From: a virus
Length of the DNA: 64,000 nt
Direction: 5' to 3' (one strand)
IMG/VR virus record: IMGVR_UViG_3300020159_001814
Location: 1-64,000 of that record
Shown: one piece after another, positions 55,266 through 64,000 of the stretch
How the letters are laid out: every line of letters starts with the position of its first letter
Position numbering within the stretch: position 1 is the first letter of the stretch
Program-made: the position numbers and the translations under genes
The notes under the pieces: generated by a model
Told to the model about the DNA's origin: nothing
What the model saw: only the letters and a program-made list of their open reading frames with translations
Database searches by the model: none

Positions 55266-58214
55266 TTAATTACAATTTATTTGTATGTCTACACCTATAT
55301 TTAGGTATAGTTTTTTATTTGTGAAGTCATCATAACAACTTGAATTACTAATCACTAATTGATTTCCAGAAAAATAATAATTTAATCCGTAGTTATATAA
55401 TCCTTCTAATTTGTCGTCTATTGCATTTAAAATTTGTAAATTTGTTGGTGTGTCGTTATTTCCGTACCCAACATAAAATTGTTCCTGCACTAAAACATCA
55501 CTATCTAATTTACATTCAACAAACCAAGTTGAAACAATACTTGTTGGATCACATTGGTTTTGATTAAACCCATTATCAGTTATAATTTTAGTTAACACGT
55601 AAGACAAAATTGTTGGTCCATTCGTATTCGGGAAACTACATTTAACCGTTTGGTCTATACAATCATATGCAAATAATTTTCCATCGTATTTACATGGTAT
55701 ACAAGAAACAGGGACAAATACACAACCACGTTGTCTTCTCCAAACAAACTTTTGTCTATGAAAGATTGAATTGTCCATTTTTTGGCCTGTTAACCAAAGT
55801 GTGGTTGCTGGAACAACTTGTTCTAATAGTCTTTGCCAATAATCACCGATACCCAAAGTAAAATCAATCATTTTTTGGTATGTAAACTTATTTGTTGGTA
55901 TCCCCACCGTTTCTTCAGATTGAAGGTATCTCCAAAATACAGATTGTAGTGTTGGGTATCCACCTGTTTTACCGTCAAAAATTGTTTGTCTATTTCTTAC
56001 GTTTATAAAATTATTGTAAAATGTTTGAGCAAACTCAAAAAACGTCTTTTCTTTAGGTTTTGGATTAATTGATGTCCAATCGACATTACCAGGTGCTGGA
56101 TAAGGTGCCGTTAATGGTGTATTTGGGATTGGGTAATCATATTTCACGGATGTTTCCCAAACATCGTAAGTTATCCCTTGCCCCATATTTAAATACATTT
56201 CAATGTTTTTAGAATTAATAACTAACCTATCGTTATTAACCTTGTAGTTAACCCCATTAAAATTTTTATCGTTAGACCTATTACCTATCATTTCAGATGG
56301 CCAAGATTTTTGGTTATCCGAAGTTTTAGTTAATGTGTATCCAACATTAATCATCCCATCAAAACTTCTATACTTATTCATGTAATCCTGACCAAAAGTA
56401 TTTGTTTTAATCTTTGATGTAATAAAGGGGTTTGTATTATTAAAAGATGAATTTTTTAAATCTATTTCTTCTTCAGACCTATGTTGTGGTGTTTGTTCAA
56501 ACCATCCAGACCCCTTTTGAAAAAAGTTACCTTCTGTTGCTCTTGGTGATTTAGGGTATCCAAAATTATCAATACCATAATCTTCTAAATTATTTGTTAT
56601 TCTTTTTATTGCCGAAATGTTTGTATATCCCGTATATTGTAAACCTTGTATATTAAACGTATTGTCGGGGTCAAAAGTTGCTATATTTAATTCAACGGTA
56701 CCACCCGAAATACAAGCATATTGTTCTTCAAATTTGTTAATGTTTATCGGGGCATCCGCTATATAAACAATTTCATTAAATTCAACAAGAGCATCAGGAG
56801 CCCCAATCATTCTCATAATGTATTCTAAAGAATGTCTTGTACCCTTACTTTTAAACATGTAAGAAGCGTTCAAAATTAGATTTCTATAGTATTGGAAATC
56901 CAACTCTAAAGGGGTGTCCGATTTTTCTATACCCGGATAGGTTTTCTTACTTGATGTGTTAAAAACAGAACCTAACAAACTTTCATTAGAAATTTTTGAT
57001 ATATTTGTATTAATCCCTAAAGTAAGTGCTAAATTCTTTAATAACTGTGATGGTATATCGTTCCCAACATCATAATTAACGGAATTCATATACGCCAATG
57101 AATCAATAAACTTTTTTGTTTCATCAAAACTTCTACCATATATTTGTAATACTTTTTCCATTCTTTGGTCTACAGTATCGAAATCTTTAAAAGAACCTGT
57201 GGTAAGAAATCTTGATATTAAATTTGTTTTGGTTGCGTCCATATTTTCAGCAACATCATTTAAATCTTTTAAGTATACATCAAAAGAATTACTTGATATA
57301 TCAATATTCCAAGGATCACCTAACGGCCAAGATATTGTTTTTTCATATTCAATTAACCTACCATCATTGTCAAAATATTGGTATTTGAAATTAGCACTGT
57401 ATTTTGGTGTTGTATTTCTATTTAAAAGAAATTTTTCAACCTCATCAAAATCTTCGTTAAATACTTTTTCAATAGTTTCATCGTTTAATCTAATTAACAA
57501 AGTTTCAGACCATGTCGGTTGTGATTGAAATGGATTTCCTTTAACGGTAAAAAATAAAGTCCCGTCATTTAATGTTTTTGTTGGTTCAAAGTCTGTAATT
57601 TCATAAGATTCATTAGGTGATACATATATTGAGTACTTTTCAAAATTACCTGTAAAATTTCTATACTTACTTAGTGGTATCGTACTGGTTTCTATTGATC
57701 TTTTTGCGTTTTTAGTATAATCAATACCTAATGGGTTTTTAATTTGATCCGCATTTATTTCAAAACTTGTTTCATCCCTTATTTGGTCGTATTCAATATT
57801 AAAGGCTGTATTTGCAACATATGAACCAACTTTTACTTTATTAATTAGTAAACCAGCGGGGAAATTATTAATAACATTAACAACAGCCACCGAAATTCTT
57901 TTTTGTAAAGAACCGTAAGTAGTAAAACTAGTGATCTGTGAAAAATCAAAATTAGGATAAACTTTAAAGTTTTGTTGGACTATCGCTTTAAGACTGTCAA
58001 TACTTTGGATGTTTAAACTATCTAAACTTACAGGATCAGAAAATACCCCTAAATCAAAATTTCTATTCGATTTATCACCTATGTTTGGCGTAAACTCAAA
58101 CACACCTGTTGTTAATCCACCACCCTTAACCAACTGTAAACCAACTAAGTCGTCTGAAAATGTTTCAGACCCTACTGGCGGTGCTGGTGGGTAAAAATAT
58201 TTTTTCTTTGCCAT
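55266..58214 (-). CDS. Very large tail/baseplate protein, 982 aa
   Basis: N-terminus MAKKKYFYPPAPPVGSETFS; a long alpha/beta body with LEYIMRMIGAPDALVEFNEI near residue 470; a C-terminal part with Cys pairs (CVFVPVSCIPCKYDG) and SprB-like strand ends. It has no membrane segments or enzyme motifs that I can see. Size and position among adhesin genes suggest a baseplate or fibre-anchor protein. Confidence 0.75.
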   Translation of the reverse strand: MAKKKYFYPPAPPVGSETFSDDLVGLQLVKGGGLTTGVFEFTPNIGDKSNRNFDLGVFSDPVSLDSLNIQSIDSLKAIVQQNFKVYPNFDFSQITSFTTYGSLQKRISVAVVNVINNFPAGLLINKVKVGSYVANTAFNIEYDQIRDETSFEINADQIKNPLGIDYTKNAKRSIETSTIPLSKYRNFTGNFEKYSIYVSPNESYEITDFEPTKTLNDGTLFFTVKGNPFQSQPTWSETLLIRLNDETIEKVFNEDFDEVEKFLLNRNTTPKYSANFKYQYFDNDGRLIEYEKTISWPLGDPWNIDISSNSFDVYLKDLNDVAENMDATKTNLISRFLTTGSFKDFDTVDQRMEKVLQIYGRSFDETKKFIDSLAYMNSVNYDVGNDIPSQLLKNLALTLGINTNISKISNESLLGSVFNTSSKKTYPGIEKSDTPLELDFQYYRNLILNASYMFKSKGTRHSLEYIMRMIGAPDALVEFNEIVYIADAPININKFEEQYACISGGTVELNIATFDPDNTFNIQGLQYTGYTNISAIKRITNNLEDYGIDNFGYPKSPRATEGNFFQKGSGWFEQTPQHRSEEEIDLKNSSFNNTNPFITSKIKTNTFGQDYMNKYRSFDGMINVGYTLTKTSDNQKSWPSEMIGNRSNDKNFNGVNYKVNNDRLVINSKNIEMYLNMGQGITYDVWETSVKYDYPIPNTPLTAPYPAPGNVDWTSINPKPKEKTFFEFAQTFYNNFINVRNRQTIFDGKTGGYPTLQSVFWRYLQSEETVGIPTNKFTYQKMIDFTLGIGDYWQRLLEQVVPATTLWLTGQKMDNSIFHRQKFVWRRQRGCVFVPVSCIPCKYDGKLFAYDCIDQTVKCSFPNTNGPTILSYVLTKIITDNGFNQNQCDPTSIVSTWFVECKLDSDVLVQEQFYVGYGNNDTPTNLQILNAIDDKLEGLYNYGLNYYFSGNQLVISNSSCYDDFTNKKLYLNIGVDIQINCN

Positions 58215-58216
58215 TA

Positions 58217-59125
58217 TTAACTAATAATATTTGTAAAGTTTTTACTAAAATCTATGTTGTTATTTCTATCTTGTCTTACTTCATAAAGTAATTCATTAAA
58301 GCTATCCCTAACTTCAAATAAATTATATTGTCTGTAAATATTACCACCACTATCATAAATTGTGTAAATCCCGTCTTCAATGCTTTTTGTTTGATTACCA
58401 TACAATGCCAACGCAATCGTATCCAAATCATGTTCAGCCATTTGAATGTCTATTGTCATTGGGTTAAAAAAAGTGTTTGTTATAATAATACTTTGATTTG
58501 GTTGACCAATGAATGGAGTTGCGTTTGGTTTATTTGTTGGTGATGCTGATGGTGTAAGTGTACAAAAAATTAAATCACTTCCTGTTTCAACATATCTATA
58601 TCTAATCGCCTTTTGTGTTGTGTTTGATTGTTCAGTTAAAATTGGTTCACAATAAAAAGATGATGTTACAATTCTATAAAAATTAGGTATTTTAGTACCG
58701 TCAGAATTTAAATATTCAACCCTAAATCCAACCAAACCTTGATTAACGAATTTACTTCTATATTCACTTGGTACCGCATTAATATCTATTACAATACCTT
58801 TTACGTTTGGTAACGCCGATAAAACCCCACAATCAGATATTGTTGTTCTAATTTCTGCAGGTCTTATATACAGTGTGTATATTCCTAACTTATTAAATTC
58901 AGATGCTGGAAGTTTAAGATTGTACAAACCACCAAGGATTTCAACATCAGTTTTACCACCAGTATTATCGTTATGAAAATATGGGGTTAAAATACTTCTA
59001 GTATTTAATTTTTTCATTATAAAGTTTTGGGTCACATCCCTAGACTCCGTATAATGTAAAATTATTTCAACATCTTCTGGTGAAACATCTGCGGGTCTTA
59101 CAATTCCATATGTGCCAAGTGCCAT
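58217..59125 (-). CDS. Virion structural protein, 302 aa
   Basis: MALGTYGIVRPADVSPEDVE followed by IILHYTESRD; I recall this start in structural proteins of Bacteroidota T4-like phages. It contains a short Pro/Thr linker (TLTPSASPTNKPNATPF) and a C-terminal domain with ALALYGNQTKSIEDGIYTIY. It ends 2 bp before the 55266 gene and has a TATTTATA motif upstream, so it may begin a transcription unit. Confidence 0.75.
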   Translation of the reverse strand: MALGTYGIVRPADVSPEDVEIILHYTESRDVTQNFIMKKLNTRSILTPYFHNDNTGGKTDVEILGGLYNLKLPASEFNKLGIYTLYIRPAEIRTTISDCGVLSALPNVKGIVIDINAVPSEYRSKFVNQGLVGFRVEYLNSDGTKIPNFYRIVTSSFYCEPILTEQSNTTQKAIRYRYVETGSDLIFCTLTPSASPTNKPNATPFIGQPNQSIIITNTFFNPMTIDIQMAEHDLDTIALALYGNQTKSIEDGIYTIYDSGGNIYRQYNLFEVRDSFNELLYEVRQDRNNNIDFSKNFTNIIS

Positions 59126-59137
59126 TTTCTTTTATTT

Positions 59138-59145
59138 TATAAATA
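59138..59145 (-). promoter_or_regulatory. TATTTATA upstream motif
   Basis: Coding strand CTATTTATAAAATAAAAG, 12 bp before the 58217-59125 start. Confidence 0.42.
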
Positions 59146-59160
59146 GGTTTATATTAAATT

Positions 59161-60333
59161 TTATAAATCGTTTGGTGTATTTATTTTATAATATCCGTAT
59201 CCATATCTTACTAAATCACCGATATTATCAACCTCACCTAACCTTTGTAAATTTTCAAATGCTGAATATTTTCCTCTTTGGATATATACGTCAGTTATTA
59301 TTTCAGGAGCCATCACCATATCCATTAATAACTCGTCTTTTGTTATTTTTTCGGCACCTATAGTATTTGATGTTAAACCTGAACTTTCTATAATATACAA
59401 AGTATTTCCATTATTTAAATCATAATATGAAACACCGTTTATTGTGTATGCAGTATAATCGGTATTAATGTCCGTTACTTGTCCGTATGGTTGGTTATTT
59501 TTAAATACAGTATTAAGGTTATATTTAGTCGGCCCCCACCTTCTTAGGTCCTGTAATCTTGATTTTGTATATCCACTAATTTGATATGGTACGGGTATAA
59601 AATTACTTGTTACTTGACTTTGTACGTTATTTTCGGAATCACCTGTAAAGATATAATCGTATGTTACAGGAATCCCTGACCAACTACCCCCTTGTGGTAT
59701 AAAAGTCACAGTACCGAATGGGTTTGATATTGTTACCCCTGTCATTGGTAAATAAACGTCTCTTTTTATGATGGTTTGACCAAACATGTTACTACCAGAT
59801 AAGGTTATTGTATATGTACTTGGGGTATTAGGGTATGTGTGTGATATTATTTGACTATTCAATGGTTGTTGTGATGTTCCGTCGCCCCAATCAACAAAAT
59901 AGTTACTTTCGGATAAATATGATACCATTATGTCACCCGAAGTATTATATAAATTTATTTCATAATTATTAAATGGTGCACCACTATAAACAAAATTAGT
60001 TATAATATCTTTTTGTAATAAAAACCCATCAAATTCCGAATAATAACCAATATCGTTTGTTGATTCTAAAAGCAATATAGGTAACGTAAGTCCTGTAAAT
60101 ATTGAGTTTCTAACGTCACATCTACAAATTATACATGTGTTATTATCACAATTACAAGTTCCTCCGCTTAATATATAAGTCATACCAGAATAGTAACTTA
60201 ACGACCAATCAGTCAATACGCTATCAGTATTACCACAATTTATTTGATCAGAATAACCTGAAAACGGTACCGTTATCAAGTCATTTTTTAATACTTCAGG
60301 TGATATTCTATATGATAAATTATATGATTTCAT
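59161..60333 (-). CDS. Virion protein with PKD-like domain, 390 aa
   Basis: The stretch YFVDWGDGTSQQPLNSQIIS then HTYPNTPSTYTITLSGSNMF is a PKD domain (WGDGT and H-x-Y-x-x-x-G/S-x-Y). A Cys-rich knot (CNCDNNTCIICRCD) precedes it. The C-terminal part ends YGYGYYKINTPNDL. PKD domains mediate protein or carbohydrate contacts in surface proteins. One-base overlap with the next gene. Confidence 0.8.
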   Translation of the reverse strand: MKSYNLSYRISPEVLKNDLITVPFSGYSDQINCGNTDSVLTDWSLSYYSGMTYILSGGTCNCDNNTCIICRCDVRNSIFTGLTLPILLLESTNDIGYYSEFDGFLLQKDIITNFVYSGAPFNNYEINLYNTSGDIMVSYLSESNYFVDWGDGTSQQPLNSQIISHTYPNTPSTYTITLSGSNMFGQTIIKRDVYLPMTGVTISNPFGTVTFIPQGGSWSGIPVTYDYIFTGDSENNVQSQVTSNFIPVPYQISGYTKSRLQDLRRWGPTKYNLNTVFKNNQPYGQVTDINTDYTAYTINGVSYYDLNNGNTLYIIESSGLTSNTIGAEKITKDELLMDMVMAPEIITDVYIQRGKYSAFENLQRLGEVDNIGDLVRYGYGYYKINTPNDL

Positions 60334-61175
60334 TATGGGTTTACGTATTCATACCATTTTATGGGATTTAAATTATCCCCAACTCTTGTTAGATTCCCTA
60401 ATTGGTCTTCTAAATAAACCTTATATTCATAATCATTAAAATCAAATTTAACTTTATAATAAAAAAGTAACGATTTATTAAAATTAAACTTGTTTGATGT
60501 AAAAAACGGATCGGATTGTGGTTTATTCATCATTCTTAAAAAACTTCCAGTCTTACCATTAAAAAATTTAGCACTCATATAAAATTCAGTGTTTGTTATT
60601 ACTTTTGGTTCTTTTAACCAATAGATAAAAAACCCTTCTTTATCGGCACCTAAATAATCTAAAATAAATTTTGGTTTTTTAACGTCAACCTGAGTCGGAT
60701 TTAAAGGTGGTCCTATTAATCCAGGTTCTTTTAATCCTTGTTGTACGGGAATTATTACACTAATGAATGCTCGTCCATTTTCATTTGAATTTGTGTCATA
60801 AAAATCTAATTTAAAGAAGCTCCCTTTGAATGAATTAGAAAAAAAGTAAATTTCTTTGTCTGTAAAAGTGGCGTATTGATAGTCGTCTAACCACGATGTT
60901 GGATTATTTATAGATTGCGTTGAATCGAAGAAATTAAATTGGTAATGAATTTCTGTTTTAAATGGGTTATTATCCCATGGTGCATGCATGAATCTTGTTG
61001 TTTCAAAATCATCAATTGGGTTAATGACCTTGTCAATAGTTTCTTTTTCATACCTATCAATAGCGTCTTCCCTTCCTGTTAAATCAAAGCTTAACTCAAC
61101 AGGAATATTCATGTAAGTATCCTTTTGTAAAGGTTTTAAACTAAATCTGTAATAGTTATTATTCACAGTCATCAA
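60333..61175 (-). CDS. Virion structural protein, 280 aa
   Basis: MMTVNNNYYRFSLKPLQKDT, then beta-rich segments (TEIHYQFNFFDSTQSINNPT, FFIYWLKEPKVITNTEFYMS). Typical for a tail or baseplate protein; no motif of known function seen. Overlaps its upstream neighbour by 17 bp. Confidence 0.72.
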   Translation of the reverse strand: MMTVNNNYYRFSLKPLQKDTYMNIPVELSFDLTGREDAIDRYEKETIDKVINPIDDFETTRFMHAPWDNNPFKTEIHYQFNFFDSTQSINNPTSWLDDYQYATFTDKEIYFFSNSFKGSFFKLDFYDTNSNENGRAFISVIIPVQQGLKEPGLIGPPLNPTQVDVKKPKFILDYLGADKEGFFIYWLKEPKVITNTEFYMSAKFFNGKTGSFLRMMNKPQSDPFFTSNKFNFNKSLLFYYKVKFDFNDYEYKVYLEDQLGNLTRVGDNLNPIKWYEYVNP

Positions 61176-62868
61176 CTTTAGGTCTTTTTATAACAATCGA
61201 GTTAACATTAACTTCTTGTTTAATTGGTTTTTGTAAAAACAATATATTTAAAAATGGGTAATGTGCTCCGTTAATAAATGGATGGTCCACACCAATATTA
61301 TCCGCATCTATAAAACCATAACTATATAAATCCCTCCATAACCATAATTGGTTTGATTCTGAAAACCACGAATATCCAGGGATACCATCAACTTCATTTT
61401 TACCCCCATATTCTATGTAATCACTAAATGTTCTTATTTTAATTGGGTAGTGTGGTATATATACATACCCACTAGGGTATGAATTTGTTGAGTTATCTAA
61501 AAAAACCATTTGGTTATATGAGTACTTATGATATAGATTTGATAATACATATTCTTTTTGTTCTATCTCATTGTATTCACAAAAATCACCTTTAATTACG
61601 TCACCGATATTTAGTTCTTTATTAAAATAGAATGTCTGTCCGTTCGCCACGTAACTACCAACAGGTAGGTTGTCTTTATTATTTAAAGATGTATGATTCC
61701 ACCAAGTATCTACTGAATTTTTTAAGAAATTAAATTCCCAACCAATATCTATTGATGTTTGTTGTGACGGTGGGGGGTAATTAAACCAACCCATATATCC
61801 CTTATTTAATATTGTCACAAAAAGTTCAGTTAATGGTTTTCCATTGTTATCTAATAACCCATTAATATCCACGTCCCTATCAAATGAATAGGAAAAAGAC
61901 TGACTACCTTGTCTTTTAGATACCCTTTGTGTTTGGTTTGGTGTTATCGCTGAATATTCTATTTTTTGTTTTATTGGGAAAGCACTGTTTTCAAAACCAG
62001 CTTTAGCCAAATTACAGTCTTTTTCAATTGTTAATACTTTATGAAGTCTAACATAATATCTTGATCTTGTTTCTGCACTGTTTGTTGTTGTTATTATTCT
62101 TTTAAAACTACCATATTTACCAACAGGAATATCTATTGCCGGAAATTTTAAATCATAGATTGCAAAAACATTTGTTTCACTACCTAATGTTCCGTCACCG
62201 ACAGAATAAACTTGGAATAGGTTTTTACCATTTATAGTAAAACTTAACTCAACCCATTCGTTTTCACTTAAATTGTGTGGTGTCGCACAATAAAAATACA
62301 CAATGGGGTTTCCATTATAAAACCCTGACTTTATACAGAAAGGAATACCATCACCAACAATCGCATTATTATAGACCGAGTTTGTAATGTTTTCATTTAT
62401 ATAACTTATTTTTTGTGTTGTAATACTACTAAACGGGTATGTTAAATATATTCCCCAATTATAAGATGACGCACTTTTTGGTGCAAATGGTATGTGGTTT
62501 GGTATACCATCCGACCTTAAAAATGTGAACTCGTCAAATTGTGGTGTACCTTCCCAAGCGTTTGCATTATTTAGTGCGTTTTGAACTGCATTTGTATAAT
62601 AAAGATAATTTTTAAATGGTGAATAACTAGTTTTTCCCGTTATTTCATTATTAAAAACATTAACAATTTTTCCAGATACCCGGTATATACCACTATTTTG
62701 TCTTTCTTTGTTAAATTGTTCTAATTGATTTACCATTACCGATCTATCGGATTCCGTAATATCCCTTCTTTCACCAATCAACGCAGGTTGTATCCAAACA
62801 TCTTTATTTGTGTTTCCTGCGTATCTTTTAGAACCTAAAACAATTCTTATTTCATTTTCATTACTCAT
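61159..62868 (-). CDS. Virion structural protein, 569 aa
   Basis: MSNENEIRIVLGSKRYAGNT; beta-rich, with a central part typical of baseplate or fibre proteins (GYMGWFNYPPPSQQTSIDIG) and long Asn/Tyr-rich loops. Overlaps 62861 by 8 bp. No enzyme motif seen. Confidence 0.75.
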   Translation of the reverse strand: MSNENEIRIVLGSKRYAGNTNKDVWIQPALIGERRDITESDRSVMVNQLEQFNKERQNSGIYRVSGKIVNVFNNEITGKTSYSPFKNYLYYTNAVQNALNNANAWEGTPQFDEFTFLRSDGIPNHIPFAPKSASSYNWGIYLTYPFSSITTQKISYINENITNSVYNNAIVGDGIPFCIKSGFYNGNPIVYFYCATPHNLSENEWVELSFTINGKNLFQVYSVGDGTLGSETNVFAIYDLKFPAIDIPVGKYGSFKRIITTTNSAETRSRYYVRLHKVLTIEKDCNLAKAGFENSAFPIKQKIEYSAITPNQTQRVSKRQGSQSFSYSFDRDVDINGLLDNNGKPLTELFVTILNKGYMGWFNYPPPSQQTSIDIGWEFNFLKNSVDTWWNHTSLNNKDNLPVGSYVANGQTFYFNKELNIGDVIKGDFCEYNEIEQKEYVLSNLYHKYSYNQMVFLDNSTNSYPSGYVYIPHYPIKIRTFSDYIEYGGKNEVDGIPGYSWFSESNQLWLWRDLYSYGFIDADNIGVDHPFINGAHYPFLNILFLQKPIKQEVNVNSIVIKRPKVDDCE

Positions 62869-64000
62869 TTTGATTTAAAATATATTTTGTAATGTATCTA
62901 TTTATTGCACTTTTACCCTTGTTTAATCCAAAATAAAAATGATTGGGTGCTCCCACAACAAATTTATCCGCATTTCCTGAAGGCCAAGAAGCGGAAGGAG
63001 TAACCCCATTCGATTGGTAATTATAAATGTACCCAAGATTTGGTCCGTTATCGGCCCAAAAATAATCTGTCTGTGTAAAGTCCATTCCTTGATATTTTGT
63101 TGAGTACATTTTTAAATTTGCAACATCTAAATCGGTCGCCCAATCGTTATCTTGATTCCCAAATACATTACCGGTATCGTCAGACTTCCACTTATACATA
63201 GGTACTTCTTGTGTATCAGGATACCCAAAGTAATTAGTTAATCCTGGTCCTAATGTTGTTATTCCGGGTGATAAAACTTTTCTATTTGCCGTTTCTGAAC
63301 TAAAGAATATACCCACCAAAGAGTCGCCGTTAGAATCTGTAGAAACATAAAGGTCATTTACCCCATCATATTCATCTTCACTAAATGCTGCAACACCGTA
63401 TTCGGAATTTATACTAAATAATTGTACTATGTCACCATCCAATCTGTTTTCACTTCTACTAAATAATCTATCAACAGATGCGTCGCCAAGGCCGGCAATT
63501 TGTCCCCAAAAACTACTATTAATTAATCTAGATATTATTCCTAATTGTAGTATATCTGATGTATCTTGGTTCGATGTTGACTTTAATGTGTTAACATAAA
63601 AACTTTCAAGTTGTGGATTAAAACATACTTCTTTAGTGAATTGATCTCTTGTTCCTAAATCCATTATTGTTGTTGGGAAAAATAAATTCCTTTCGTTAGA
63701 TTTATAACTTTGTGGGAAATCCCAAGACCCGACATTTAATGTTTTTTTCTTAGGTATTTGACCTAAGAAATTTGTTCCGTCATATGGTGTTGATCTGTAA
63801 AATAATGAATTAGTTGTCCCTTCTGTATATATTATAGGTCCTTGACCATATCTAGCGTTACTGTCTAATGTTCCGCAAAATTTATATTTTTTAGGTTGTC
63901 CAACAATACTATATATTGTTTTTTTCTTAAATGAAAACATGTATAAAGTACCGTTAACCCAATTATTTTGAAACATTTCGGCAAATACCCCTCTACATGC
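62861..64000 (-). CDS. Large virion protein, C-terminal part (gene continues past the window)
   Basis: The reading frame stays open from 62861 to the window end. An internal ATG at 63974-63976 precedes FQNNWVNGTLYMFSFKKK, but the eight codons before it (ACRGVFAE) look like coding sequence, so the start is probably outside. I recall the motif MFxNNxxNGTLYMFSF in very large structural proteins of Bacteroidota phages. C-terminal part: LQLGIISRLINSSFWGQ, DNDWATDLDVANLKMYS. Tail or baseplate protein. Confidence 0.75.
   Translation of the reverse strand, partial: ACRGVFAEMFQNNWVNGTLYMFSFKKKTIYSIVGQPKKYKFCGTLDSNARYGQGPIIYTEGTTNSLFYRSTPYDGTNFLGQIPKKKTLNVGSWDFPQSYKSNERNLFFPTTIMDLGTRDQFTKEVCFNPQLESFYVNTLKSTSNQDTSDILQLGIISRLINSSFWGQIAGLGDASVDRLFSRSENRLDGDIVQLFSINSEYGVAAFSEDEYDGVNDLYVSTDSNGDSLVGIFFSSETANRKVLSPGITTLGPGLTNYFGYPDTQEVPMYKWKSDDTGNVFGNQDNDWATDLDVANLKMYSTKYQGMDFTQTDYFWADNGPNLGYIYNYQSNGVTPSASWPSGNADKFVVGAPNHFYFGLNKGKSAINRYITKYILNQNE

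Overview
The window looks like part of a large, AT-rich, T4-like tailed phage that infects a member of the Bacteroidota, probably a flavobacterium. Evidence for a phage: a cluster of 13 tRNA genes; a T4-type recombination and replication set (gp46/SbcC, gp47/SbcD, DnaG-like primase, RuvC-like resolvase, RecB-like nuclease); a lysis-like block; and more than 20 kb of very large tail, baseplate and adhesin genes. Evidence for the host: promoters of the Bacteroidota type (TTTG, about 20 bp, TAnnTTTG), A-rich start regions without Shine-Dalgarno sequences, SprB-type adhesin repeats, a Bacteroidota histone H1-like (Hc1) protein and a short RpoD-like sigma factor. Nearly everything is on the minus strand. 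The six plus-strand genes lie at about 5.4, 11.2, 11.4, 17.4, 18.5 and 26.1 kb.

Layout. 1-1840: tRNA cluster with two tiny ORFs and a duplicated fragment. 1845-3612: small early-type genes with host-like promoters and strong terminators. 3645-4690: no convincing gene, but a promoter, dense inverted repeats and a terminator, read here as a giant non-coding RNA of about 1 kb near the tRNA cluster. 4706-9472: small genes, a GNAT protein, DUF192, a DHH phosphoesterase, a DNA methyltransferase and DUF3310. 9547-16419: proteins with short basic N-termini, glutaredoxin, a PcfJ-domain protein and an LRR protein. 16467-20804: Dam-type methylase, DnaJ, Hc1-like protein and small proteins. 20850-26030: probable virion and core proteins and a lysis-like block (two spanin-like proteins, an amidase-like protein, a membrane protein). 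26077-30048: a small toxin-fold-like protein, a pseudoknotted small RNA candidate, a sigma factor and a possible restriction-modification pair. 30083-39554: recombination and replication. 39560-64000: structural genes with SprB, LRR, collagen-like, PT-repeat and PKD modules, interrupted by two glycosyltransferases. The last gene runs off the window.

How the parts may work together. Host-type promoters would serve early and middle genes, including the sigma factor. A different repeated upstream motif (TATTTATA on the coding strand) precedes mostly virion-like genes and may mark late expression. Eleven unrelated proteins share a short N-terminal helix ending in [LI]-x-E, like the capsid-targeting peptide of T4 internal proteins. 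They include a DHH phosphoesterase, an LRR protein, an EF-hand/zinc-ribbon protein and a small toxin-like protein, so this may be a set of proteins packaged in the head and injected. The glycosyltransferases beside Thr/Ser/Pro-rich adhesins suggest that the phage glycosylates its own tail. All assignments come from reading the sequence; no database search was run.
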